Positions 1 to 60,001 of a DNA stretch of 64,000 bases are shown piece after piece. Position 1 is the first letter of the stretch. The number at the start of each line of letters is the position of its first letter. This stretch comes from Mycteria americana (Eukaryota; Chordata; Aves; Ciconiiformes; Ciconiidae): NCBI RefSeq assembly GCF_035582795.1, contig NC_134372.1, positions 37,920,316 to 37,984,315 on the forward strand, written 5' to 3'. Below the pieces are notes generated by a model. The model saw only the letters and a program-made list of their open reading frames with translations. It made no database searches and was not told the DNA's origin. A program made the translations under genes and the position numbers.

Positions 1-3000
1 AATACCTGCATTTTTTTCCTTACTTAGTTCTTGGTTACAGCATAGTTGGTTTTGCCTCTGTGACAAATAAGGCTGTCGAAAAGATCTTCAGGTTTGCTAA
101 AGGTTTTGCACTAGACCTGCCTGAATAGTGCACATTTTTTAGTAAGACAAAGTTTTTTTTCTGTTATGTTTTTTTAAGCATGCCTATTCACAGACTCTTC
201 ATAAACTTGTGAATGCTGGGTATGTGTTCTATCCAAAAGATCACAAAAAATCAAGGAGTCTCTTCTTAAGGATATTCTAAAGGAATTTTGATGGCCTCTG
301 AAGAAAATTAGCTTGACTCTATTGAGTTAGGTCTTTCAGAGCTTTCAGGAGCCAAAGATTTTAACAGTGTTTCAGACCCTGATCAGAATTAGTGATTTCC
401 CTAATAGACAGCCAGGGAGGAGCTGTGTCTTAAGGAATTCTTGTTCTGTTTGAGGAATGAGGGCCTCACTTTGATCTCCTTTTTGAGTCCAAAATTCAGA
501 TTGCATTCCACTGGTGTTTCATCAAGGAGGGATTACCAGATAACATTGGCTTTGAAAGATTGCATCTTTAGCGTGCCCATTTCTAGCTGAGGAAGCAAGC
601 AGTGAATACTGAAGCACTCCATAGAGGTTATGATGTTCTGTGCTACTTACTTTTGAAGTCTGTTTAATTTTAAATTTACCAAAACCAAACATTTGATATG
701 TAAACCAACCTCTAAGTACTACAATATGATATCTTTAGTTATTTCATATCTGAATGCGTGTTTATATAGATATGTTGAAATTAATTTAGTACAGGGAAAA
801 AAATTCAGAGCTAAAAAATCTGGATGTCACTCACTGACAAACCACATTTTTAAAGGTGAAGAAGCCTTCAGAGTGCATCTGCTCTTCTAGATTCAAGCTG
901 ATTGACGCTGTAGAATTTTTACCATATTTATTTACATTAGATTTCCAGAGTAAGATGAGTGCCCAGAGCTCCCCGAAATGGAAGGGCTGTGCCTGGCCAG
1001 CCAAGGATTTGTAGTCCCAGAAGAAAAGCTCTTAGAACTCCTGATGCATTGCGCCAGTATAGTGGCATGAATTTTTCATGGTGAAAAATCTTAGGAGGCT
1101 CTCTCCTCTGGGCTGCTGAAGAGCAATGGTCTGGCTAGAAAGATAACAGTATCTTTCTGGCTTTTTAAGGAGGAAGGGAAAAAGAAAACAGCTGGGTTTA
1201 AATGACTTGTAAATGGGCAGGGGGGAATTTTCTAATAGGTTAGAAATTAGAAAATGAATGACCCTCAGTTCACAGGACATTAGGGCATACTTACCTTAAT
1301 GTGTCTGTTGAGTGTCAGAATCTCCCTGGTATTTACAGAACAACTGAAGCACAGACTGTGTGATGCTCTGCTCTGACAACAGAGTAAGAAGTAATGCTGG
1401 TATGTTTTAACAGTAGTTGGAAAATGCATTGGAACTACTGAGGTTTACTCCAGACTCTCCAGTGGTTGGTTTTGGCTTTGGAAAGCTGATGGCAGTTTTG
1501 AATTTATAATCACATTATTTAATCCAAATGTTTTTCTTGGGAAAATTATGTTCAGTTGTTATGGACAGAGTATGCTCTGTAAATTCAGCAGTGAAACTTT
1601 AATGTGACTACAGTTCCACAAATTCTGAATTGTTTTCTCAGTTTCTTGATAGGAATTGAAGAACGCTCTATGTTTTTATGTTGTTTTGTGAAAGGAAGCT
1701 GAAACTACTTCAATTGGTTCAATTTACAGACTGGAAGATACTGTAAATGGAAGGAAGGTGCAGTATATCAGAACCAGTATGCTCTGTCAGCAGTGGTTGA
1801 GGTGAAATAGTAAGTTGCAGATGTCAGGTGGGTAACGGAAAAAAGATAAACTGGCACAGGTAGAGTTTTTGTAGTAGAATAAGACAGCTAAATCACCTCA
1901 TTAGTATTGTATCTATATTTAGTATAGTATCTGTGAAACAAGGCAAAGTAACATGATTTTTAAAATCTCATTAAGTTCTGGGTTTTTAAGGTACAGTTTT
2001 CACCGATACCTGTGTACTAACCAAGCTCATTTACTTGATTATGCAAAATTCCAACATGTTCTCACACTTGAGTGTGTTTGGAACTTGTTTCTAAATACAA
2101 GGTGATGATTTACTCAGAACAGGATAGTTAATTCTTCATTTCAGCACTTTAAAGATGCATAAAAGTTGTTACCTGTGCAAACAGGAAGAGTATTCTGTTT
2201 GTTTCTTTGTAGTACTATAGTGCCTAGCAGTAATAGCTATGACATGGGACTATAAAGGAATGAGTTGCAATGAGTATGAATTTATCGGTAATTCTGTCAA
2301 AATAAACTGGCTTTATTTCTCAAAGTAATAAGCCAAGTGGATAGGGAAGAACCAGTAAAATATATGTATCAATTTTGGAAGGGCTTTTATTGATGGCTCT
2401 CTTTGTATTCTCACTAGCAAACAGCGGAGGGAAGGACAAAAAAAAAGTATTTAAAAAAAAAAATCTGTAATAGTGTAGATGAAGAACTAATTGAAAAACT
2501 GGCAGAAAGCGGCAGTGGCTCACTGTCAGGCTGGGAAGACGTTTGTTCTGCAGGAGTGTGTCCTGGATCTGTTCTGTTCAGTGGTTGTGTTTATGGTGCA
2601 GCTGGTGGAAGATACTGTGAATGTACACATTTGTGAACAGTACAAAACAGGGAGGATGCTGTAATAGAGTGGGCTGGTGAAGGGCTAGAACGTATTGCCC
2701 AAAGAAGTTAGAAGCGTTCCTTCATTACACACCTTTAATGAAAGATCAAACCAGCATCTGCCAGTAGTGGCCCAGTAAATCCTCCTATGAGGTCATTTTT
2801 CAGTGATCCTAGATTTCCTGTAGCGTGCTGAAAACTAACACCAAGCATGGGAGAGAAATCAGAACAAACGTACCAGTTTCATAAGACATAATAGAATCAT
2901 GAAAAGCTTTTGTGGTTGCTTAATTATTGTGTATACAAAACATTCTGAAAGCTTTGAATTCATGCTTGTGAACATTGAGCAGGATTCGCAGTATGTGCTT

Positions 3001-6000
3001 TGGTATGTGCAAAGTGATTTCTATGCAAATCATGCCAGCTGGAGAGAAAAGTAGACCTTTGTTTGTCTGTTTGATTGCTGCAGGAGGTACAGGCTTCAAA
3101 GGTTTACAATATCCATATAATGTCCACAAAGTACATGGTAGTACTTTGGAGTTTAGGTAACGAGTTCTTCATGAATGTGTGTGACAGAAGCTCCGCAGCC
3201 TCTGTCAGGTTCAGGATTTTTAATTTCGGAAGGCAGTTGTTTTACAGTCCAGATTGCGCCTTTGGTACTTTCTCCCAATGCTGTTTTCTTCCATGAACTT
3301 CATCCCATTACTTAGTGTGGCTTGGTTCAAAGGTTACTTGAAGTGATTTATTTCCATCCTTGATGTTAACAGAAAAGTGAAGAATGATTACAAGTTTTCT
3401 TTCTTCCTTAGTTTTCACACACTAGTTAGAGAAGAAATCTGTAACTGTGTTTCCCAGAAGCTCCCTCCAAAGATGAACCTACAGTAAATGTTGCCAGATT
3501 ATTAGCTTTCTTGTGGTGTAGCACTACTGCATTTTTGAATGTAGTAGCAAGGAGTGGAAACAATTAAATTGGCCAATGGCTACTATTGTATAATATTAGG
3601 ACTAGGGAGTTTAAAAAAAAAATTCTAGTGGGGGAAGTCTTCGTTCACTCTGTGGAGAAAAGGCGAGATAACAAGATCCTAGGAGTTAATTGGGGGTCAA
3701 CTGCAGCCATGTCTAATACTGTAAGAGAGAATATATTTAAATTTCTTAATTCTTGAAGAATTATCTATAGTAAAATGCACTATATTGTTTACGTTTTATT
3801 CTTTTGCATTGTTTGCTTTCATTATTTATTTCTCAACTGAAGCAAGGTGAATGTGGAGCTTTCTGCTGTGTCGGTACAGGTTAGTTGAACAGCCTCTTGC
3901 AGGTGCTAGCAGAAGGTTTTTACCACGTGTCAGTTGGTGCCCGAGAAATGTAAATGCAAAAGCAGCAGCCAGCAGGTGTCAGGTACGGTGTTACCTGGTG
4001 AGCACTTCTTCTCTAAAAGCCCAACATGCCTTGCAACCAAAAAACTCCCAGAAATTTGCAAAGGTGGTAAGATCATAAGAGATCAGCCACTATCTTGATA
4101 TTGTAACCCTTGCCCATTTTGCACGCTTTTTCATGCTCATTTTTTATAGCAGTACTCGGTATAGGTGCTGTTCATCTCTCCTAAGCATATCCTGTTGGAA
4201 AGAGAAGCTTGGTGTACTGGAACCTGATGGCTTTGGTCTTAAAGACCATTTAATGATTTATGATTAGTGTCATAATCTCCGGTCATAAGGATCACAGACT
4301 TCGCGAGGGCAACTTCTCTGAAAACTAAAGCTTCATATATGAAGTTTGAAAAAGAGCTGAATTCCTAGTACTTCTGGAAATGTTTGTGGTTACAATTCAT
4401 ATATCTTAAGCAGGGTGACAGAAATCCTTAAGTAAGAGTAGAGTCCTGTTGTTTATGCACTGTACAGCTACGTCAAAGCCATCAAATACAGTTTTCTCCT
4501 CATTTGGTATCTTATCACCCAAGCAGTTCAATATCATAGCAATACTTGTTTCCCTTTGGGTAGGGACATGCAGGTTTACATTGAATGGGTAGGATTTTCT
4601 TCAGTTGCTTTTAGTCTGCTTTTGTATCAGAAAAAAAAGTTTGCAATGATGTAGAGAAGTCTGCATCTGGTTCCTAGCAACTGTAGTGCAGTGAAATACA
4701 TTTTTCATTGCTGAAGGTTTCTCTGACAAATGTGGTTTTTAAGTTGGCCTTTTGATATACTTTATATCACCTGTAAGTTTTGGTGTGCTAATGCAGAATT
4801 GTTTACACTGGCTAATTACGAGGAAGCTCTAGTTCTTGTGTCTGTGCTAAATAGCTCTAGTTAGAACTAGTTCTTTAGGCTTATGGAGCTATCCCTAGTA
4901 CATTGCTAAAATGCAGGGCACAACAATTGATTTTCAACTATTTTTTGTAATGCTGTCTTCATCCCCTGTCCTTTTGACTGTGTTATTTTAGATTATATAG
5001 GCTAACAAATTTTTTCATACCAAAATCTGAGACATGAGTGTTTGTGCTTCTGCTCGGAATTGCAAGATGATTAAAATCATATGACCAGTGGGGGGGGAGA
5101 ACTAATAAGTATTAAATAGTGTTCAGAATACTTGCACGTATGTATATGCAAAATGATTACTACAGTGAAGATGGAAAAATTCAGATTAGACCCATCTTTG
5201 TAGTGGAAGTGATGCCCTTCTTTTCACCTTTGATCTTCAGACCACAATTAATCCTTAATTAAACATTAGATTGACTTAGATTGGACTATGGGACACCATT
5301 CTCTTACAATAATCTGATACTGTTTTAAAGGTAAGAACATGTACCAGCAACTGTTTTTTATTGGTTCAAGTCTTACCCTAACTTGTCGTGTTTGCTTCTA
5401 ATTTCTGTAGCACCTCTCTTTCCTGTCTTCCTGCAGTTGAGTACTGTGGCAGAGCGAGAAGAATATGACTGTGGAGAAGAATCACTGTGCACGAGGTAGC
5501 AGTGTGTTTGAATTGGGATTTTAATATAGCTACAGAAGGAAAAGGTAAGGAAGGTAGTCATATCTGACAGCTGAAGTAAAACGGTGTAATGCTGGCTTGC
5601 CTAGTCACTTCTCATTAAGTCCTTGGGTGGCCATACCCGAGAACTGCTGATCACTGTTCTTGAACTATTATTTCACACTGTGATGAGATGGATCTATTTC
5701 TTCAGACTTGTCTGCCTGATACCCCTTTATTTACTCTGTCCATTTTTCCTGCTCCTTTGATAAAGTGAGTTTCAGAAACACTGTTTGTGTCAATCTCTTA
5801 CTTGACTGGAACGTAATTTAAAGTGTGGTATAGACTAGACTTTCCAGCACTGGCATCTAATTCACTGATTATGTTGTTATGGTGTTAAAATGTTGTTTCA
5901 TTGGCAGTGCATCTTTATGGTATTAATTTGTAATGAGAAAGTAATACCAGAGGAGAATGTTGTCTATTCATTCCAAAAGAATGGATTTTGCACTTGCATG

Positions 6001-6290
6001 ATAGCATGTATTTGTTATTAATAAACAAAAAGTTTTCAATTTTCCACATTCTAACCTAATTCTAACCTAACCCATTTAAAACTTTTTTTTTCTGATTTTT
6101 GGATGGAACCAAAGTATTCTGTAATTTGTTTTAGTTACCTGACTTCACTCAGAGTTCCTTCTGCTGTATAAATGCCCGTGTTCTATGGCCATATATGAAA
6201 AAGGTATATTCTAAGTATTTTCAGTCTGAAATAAAAGATCTCTCTATCGGAACAGTTAAGTTCAGCCCACCTATCTGTCATTCAGTGTGT

Positions 6291-6328
6291 TTGGTTACAT
6301 TGCATCTTGTTGGTTACATTGCATCTTA
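6291..6328. repeat. 19-bp tandem duplication
   Basis: Two adjacent 19-bp copies beginning TTGGTTACATTGCATCTT. They differ only in the last base (G in the first, A in the second). No gene is seen around it. Confidence 0.9.
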
Positions 6329-7167
6329 TTGTGGTTCATGATGGGTTTATTTGTCTAATCCGAGTTGTAATAAAACTTAACATAGCAAGTGTGTTTGTAG
6401 GTCTGTTAACCTAAGGACAGGCTGAAGGACCTCTTCTCCCAGTGGCAGAAAAAAGCCATTTTACTGAACGGACACAAGTATATTAACTAAAACTGCACAC
6501 AGTTCTGGTAACTAAAAGAAGGAGGTGTTGTTTTCTGGCCAGTTGTCGCAATTCTGTGTGACTTCAATCACAGTTCCCAAGCATTACCAAAACTTCTGTC
6601 AGGCCAGTTGTGGGCATAAGGCTGCCAAGGTGCAGCTTCAGTTGACAGCAGTTAATGCCTTAGTGATGTTATTGAATTGGGTGATAAAGAGGTTGGGCAC
6701 CAACTTGGGAGAGCGTGCTGCGTTTTGTACTGCATTGGGAATGCCAGAGAATCCAATGTGAACACACTTTTTTTTTTTCCCCACTAAATAACTTTTCACT
6801 TTTATAATACCCATTTTCAAATAGCATGTGATTGCATATGATGTGATCTGTCACGGGAAGTTGTAAAAGTGCTCAATGCTCCTTAACCGTGCTCGGTGCT
6901 GGCATCAGGAGTTTAGGACCTTCCTTGGGTGGCATTTTCAAGCAGTTGACTTCAACATCGTGTGTGTGTACGTTTGGGAGGAATGTATGTTGTGAATTCA
7001 AAATGTATGTAACTTTTAAAGATTTTTTTTTTTTAAATGTACTGATAAACTCCCTGTAGTGATTCCTTGTGGGGTTTGGTTGTCAAATAATGCAGTTACT
7101 TTCTCCTTAATTGCACCTCCTAGAATTACCTCCGTTTTCAATATTATGAAGCTGAAAAGAGTAAATG

Positions 7168-7218
7168 TACAATGCCAAAAATGCCAAATAAATAAAATGC
7201 CAAAATATACAAAATGCC
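7168..7218. repeat. Degenerate short repeat, AAATGCC-like unit
   Basis: The motif AATGCC recurs four times within about 50 bases, separated by A-rich spacers. It looks like a small decayed simple repeat. Confidence 0.6.
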
Positions 7219-8141
7219 TCTAACTGGGTTGGTTTCTACTGGCTCATTCGGGTTTTTTTCCAGTACTCAAAGAAAATGACTTTATTTTTAACTGCTGCTT
7301 AAGCACAGAAGTGATGGTGATCACCCTTTAGGCTCTTTACGTGATTTCTTCTAGTAAGCTTTTGAGGCACTGGATTTTTGTTTGATTAAGTAGCGGTACT
7401 GCCTGCTAGGCAACCTTAACTCTTAAAATTATCAACTTTGTTAGTAATTTCAGTGGGATTTTTCTGGGTTTTTTCTACTTCATGTTTAAACGTTGTGTGT
7501 TTTAATAAAATACTTGATTTTTTTCAAAAGAATATATGTGTAATGCCTGTCTCTTTTGTTTTTTCTAATCCTGAAATCAGTGGTCTGCAATAAACGTTAT
7601 TTCATGTACTTTTTGTACGTAGAAACATACTAAAAACAAGTGTTTTAATGCAAGATGAAAAACATCCAGAGCCTAAGATTTATCTTTCATCTGAAAGAGA
7701 CTTAAGGGAAAACCAATTCTTTTAGCTGTTCATGAAGTAGAAAGTGAAAATTAGTTTCTAACTGTCAGATGGAATTGGAGAGGAGCACCTGTCTAATCAT
7801 TAATTCTATTTGTACCATACTCGACACTCTTGCAAATGTGTTTGCTTTTGTTAATCTGAAACAATTCCAGGATTTTACTGTCCAAGAATGCTAAAGGGGT
7901 GACATATACATAATATGTATTTAAAATGGCTTTCAATAGGATTCTTCGGTATGCCAAAAAAGTGGTCCTGAGCCACAGGAGGACTTTTTCATCCATGGGA
8001 CATTGTGTTTTCTCAGTTTTCTTGCAAACGCTGTGGAAACTGAGTATGGATAATCTCCAAGGGATTTGATTAAATGTTAGCTCATTTAAAGTTTAACGTA
8101 ATGTTTTAATGATAGTCAAATGAAAAAGCAAGTGTAGCATT

Positions 8142-8213
8142 TAGTGCTGGGTTAACGGTTGGACTTGATGATCTTACAGGTCTTTTCCAACCTAAACGAT
8201 TCTATGATTTCTG
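8142..8213 (+). mobile_element. CR1 LINE 3'-end fragment
   Basis: The stretch around GGTTAACGGTTGGACTTGAT and TTTTCCAACCTAAACGATTC is nearly identical to the 3' end of the long CR1 copy that ends at 48553. It then shows about two copies of the terminal 8-bp repeat (ATTCTATG followed by ATTTCTGA). Only about 70 bp remain, a severely 5'-truncated insertion. It probably belongs to the same CR1 subfamily as the long copy. Confidence 0.9.
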
Positions 8214-10451
8214 AACATAGCGCTAGTGTCGCTGTCAAGGTGCTGTCCACTGAACCATGTATTAAAAGCTGCTCTAAAATGGAGCTGTGAAAATGGGGAG
8301 CAGGTGTGGCAGGAGTGTAATTCTAAGACATTCCCAGTTGACTTAAGTGGAAGAACAGTTAAGCCAATATTGAGAGAGTTCTGAAAATCTCACTTCTTTT
8401 TCTAAGGAATTACCAATATGATAGTGTTTTCCCTGCGAAGTTGTTTATTTTTACAAAATCTTGAGACATACTCAAAAGGACAATTAAAACCAGATGAGAA
8501 TATGTAAATCATTTACATATGCAGTTCCAAGGTTGTATTTGCATACTCAGAGATGCTTATCTTGAAAATATGACATAAAATACTTCATTTTCAAAACCTA
8601 CCTCAAAAACATGAAAAACAATGTGGGTATAGCCATGTTTGCTTGATGTTCTGTCAGGATTACTGTAAGCATACTGCAGATTGGAGCTGGTATGGAAATT
8701 AGGGGAGTGTGTATGTCTATATGGTTGTCTTATGACTTGTCTGAATAGGTATTTCAGACCTTCCATTTCAAAATCGTTTTGACTGTTATTGTGAGTCATT
8801 GAGTCCTAAAATAATCAAGGTGAGAAAGCCAGGAGAACGAAAGAATTTGAAGATGTACCTCTTGTTAAGTCTCTGGGAGGAGACCGTAAGATAGCAGTGC
8901 TAGTTTTGTTAGTCAGAGTCTTAATGTGGCATGTTGATGTTTTATCGTGACGAGCTGGTAAGGTTGTTGCACTCATTTTATTCCCAGCCAAGGAAAAGTA
9001 ATTAAGTACATATTAAAATCCCACTGAGTGTAGGACTTGTATGTATTTATAACTTGGCTACCTTGGTGTTTTGTCTCTCATCGGGGCGATACCTGAGTGC
9101 ACAAAGATTTTGCAAGTGCTTTGAGAGTGTAGAGACTTTGACTTTCCTCTGTATTGCAGAAGCTGGCTTCAGAAACAGTACGTACACACAACAGTGAAAA
9201 TAGTGGCGTGATAGGAGGTGCTCTCCCCACCCTCTCCTAAATACCCCTGTTCTGCTGAGTCATGGCCTTACCCTTAAGGAAAATGCCTCAGGAAAGCAGG
9301 AAACTTTCTAGACACAAACAGTATGTATTCTTTTTGGTATTTAACTTTTTGTACTCTTTTTGTTAACTTTTATCAAAGCCAATGAGATTCTTCATTATTT
9401 CTAGTATTATACAACTACGATAGTTACAGGTTTTTGTATTGTTACAGTTTTCTGGTAACATTTAGGTTTTGTTATGGAAATGAAGCAAAAGCAAAAAGCT
9501 GATCCAACTAGTTATATGTAAATCCAAAATAAAGTCATTTCATACCAATACATACTACTCTCATGCTGATGTGCAATAGTGAAAAATCAACAGTTATGAA
9601 AGCCAAGACAAATATGTGTCATAAAAATCTAAAGGCTGGCACTGCTGCAGAGAACGCTCTGGGAAAAAAAAGTGGCTTCTGAAGCTACCGAATCTGAGGT
9701 GGGACGAACAAGGCAGTCTGGAGGAGGACTGCATCCTCTCCTGGCATCTCGGCCCCTTGGCAAAACTATGGTAGGAATTTGCTGACGCCTGGGCTCCTGT
9801 AGATCTACATAGCAGACAGTTGTGCATTCAGGCACCACCAGGCATCATGAGGACATTTCTGTCTTGTCTGCTTCACAGTCAAACTTTTCTCTGTCCTTGA
9901 GACGACAAGAATTTTGGCAGACAATCTGGTATAAGGATTTCTCAGGATGTCAAGATGCTTCATCACCAGCAACGAGAACAGACAACGCACACTTTTTTTC
10001 AACTTTGATGGTACTCCATCTATACTTTATTTGGGGAGAATTTATTGAAATTTGACCTTTTAATTAAAACATATATAATAGAGATGCATTATTTACCATA
10101 TTTGAGGCTTTCTATCTTGCTATTCACTTGTTTTGTGGCAAGGTATGTGTCTGTGCTAGAACACCGAGCTTACCAGTTGTTTATCTTGTTAACTGGATAC
10201 ATGTCTTTTTATCTTAATTTAGAGCTGTACCACACTTTGCCTTAAGGAATAGCCTTTTCTTCAAAAAACAGTTATATTTTAGGCTAGGTTTACGCTGCTG
10301 ATGGTACAGCAGGAAAATACGCTGTTGTCATTCTGACACTAAAATATACAGTAATTTTGAAGAGAGTAAGTGTTCTATTACATCTTGTGGTGTTGAAAAA
10401 GTAAAATTCAGGCACTGAGGTCTCTTTCTTGGATGAGATGCATAATGCATC

Positions 10452-10457
10452 TTTATT
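10452..10457 (-). promoter_or_regulatory. AATAAA hexamer just after the CEP89 stop
   Basis: On the minus strand AATAAA begins five bases after the CEP89 TGA (10464-10462). It matches the canonical poly(A) signal, but at this distance it would give an extremely short 3' UTR. Another AATAAA in the same sense lies near 10026-10031. Which one, if either, is used cannot be told from sequence. Confidence 0.35.
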
Positions 10458-10461
10458 CTTA

Positions 10462-58776
<48,315 letters not shown>

Positions 58777-58903
58777 CGGGACCGGGTTGGGGATGGGTCT
58801 CTGCCACCGCCTCCGACTACTTTCTCCCCGCTTCAGACGCTTCCCCCGTCGCGAGCCGCCTTGTAACAACGGCGCGGCGGATTTGCTGCGGGTTTGCGCT
58901 TCC

Positions 58904-58911
58904 CCAATCAG
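58904..58911 (+). promoter_or_regulatory. CCAAT box (CCAATCAG)
   Basis: A perfect NF-Y-type CCAATCAG on the plus strand, about 130 bases upstream of the CEP89 ATG inside the CpG island. Such boxes are common in bidirectional promoters and work in either direction. Use is inferred. Confidence 0.5.
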
Positions 58912-59218
58912 CACGCGTCTTACTCACCCCTCCTCCGGCCTTAGCAACCTACCAGTGGCGAGGCCTGCCCCATCCCGCCTCCTCATTCGCTTACGGGCGG
59001 CAGAGCTCTCTCTTCCTATTTGCGGCCGCCGCTGTCAGCCAGGCGCGCGCTCTGAGGCGGGCTGTTCGCCTGGCTTTTGTGAGGCGACGCCTCTCCTGAG
59101 GGGGTGGTGGGTTCTTCGGCTCGGCTGGACTCCGCTCTGCCCTGTGTGGTCTCCGGAGGAGAGACTGCGACCCCGAAAGGTCGAGGCTCTCGGGACGGAG
59201 CTCAACCTCTTCTGGGCA

Positions 59219-59283
59219 GGTCAGCGGTGGGCCGGCGGCCGCCCTTGGGGCCGTCCTCTGCTCCTCTCAGACCGGGCCCCCGG
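59219..59283 (+). other. Candidate donors of a FAAP24 5' non-coding exon
   Basis: The coding exon that starts at 59850 has a splice acceptor before it, so a non-coding first exon is expected in the CpG island. Two donor-like sites are visible: GGGCAG then GTCAGC (exon end 59219) and CCCCG then GTGAGG (exon end 59282). Neither can be chosen without transcript data. Confidence 0.4.
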
Positions 59284-59849
59284 TGAGGGCTTGCTACGGG
59301 GCGGGCTGCAGGATGTGGCTCAGGGTGGTGGTGTTTGCGTACCGGCTGGTCTTTGGCTCTTCTCCTTAAATCGTGCCTTAGCCTCAAAGGCTCCCGTTTC
59401 CCTCTAAAGTCAGAACAACACATAAAGCTGGCAAACCTGAAAATAATCTCTCCCAGCAACTACCTTCTAATAATCTGTCTGGAGACTTCTGCCAGTTAAG
59501 GGCTGGAGGTGCCTCTGGAGTCAGCTTTGTAACTGAAGCAGACTTTCTCCCAGCGAGGGTGGATGAAGGCATAGAAAATGTGGTGTGGTGGTTTTTTTTA
59601 CCATCTGTGTGTCTTAATTCAGGTGTTTTTCAGATTGACTGGCAAAGCTAGGAGTAGAATTTGCAAGCCAACAGCCTGTATTCAAGTAGAGTTGCTTACC
59701 AATTTTCATATGTTAACTGTAACTGTAAGGTAGCTTTGGATAGGAGATAGTGTCTCTTCCAGAGTATTCCATCTTACGAATTTTAATCAAAATTAAATTT
59801 GGAACAGGTTTATGAGACATGTTAATATCTCTCCCACATTTCTTTCTAG

Positions 59850-59889
59850 GGTGTAACTGCTACTGAATTAAAGATTTAAAGGAGGTCTG
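59850..59889 (+). other. FAAP24: FAAP24 5' UTR part of the first coding exon
   Basis: The acceptor TTTCTTTCTAG ends at 59849. The 40 bases before the ATG contain an in-frame TAA at 59869-59871, which fixes the start at 59890. Confidence 0.75.
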
Positions 59890-60001
59890 ATGACAACGAA
59901 AGCAAACTTTCCTGTGACAGCAGGATCTATAGTTGTCCCTTATGGGCATGTGATTGGAAATGAGAAGTGGAGAGGGTCAGAGATAGCCCAAAGGCTACAA
60001 G
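59890..60001 (+). CDS. FAAP24: FAAP24 coding exon 1, residues 1-38
   Basis: 37 codons plus one base, ending CTACAAG then GTAAGC. It encodes VPYGHVIGNEKWRGSEIAQ, matching human VPLGHIVANEKWRGSQLAQ. The open frame reads on to 60360 through the intron, but this is read-through, not coding. Confidence 0.95.

Larger units (their letters stand above)
1..10461. other. Region with no recognised gene (CEP89 3' flank)
   Basis: About 10 kb of AT-rich sequence beyond the CEP89 stop codon. I read the open frames on both strands and recognised no protein family in any. All are short and lack flanking splice signals that would join them. The part nearest 10.4 kb should contain the CEP89 3' UTR. The only recognisable repeat is a CR1 3' end near 8.14-8.21 kb. 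There are also a 19-bp tandem duplication at 6291-6328 and a degenerate simple repeat of an AAATGCC-like unit at about 7168-7218. In human the next gene on this side, as I recall, is SLC7A9; I see none of its exons here. Confidence 0.6.

Noticed and set aside
9594-10055. Cluster of short open frames on both strands near 9.6-10.0 kb
   Set aside because: No recognisable domain or supporting splice sites; the region is slightly more GC-rich than its surroundings but nothing more can be said.
58787-59407. 206-codon open frame on the plus strand in the CpG island
   Set aside because: High GC removes stop codons by chance; it starts at TTG, has no recognisable domain and overlaps the promoter and CEP89 first exon region.
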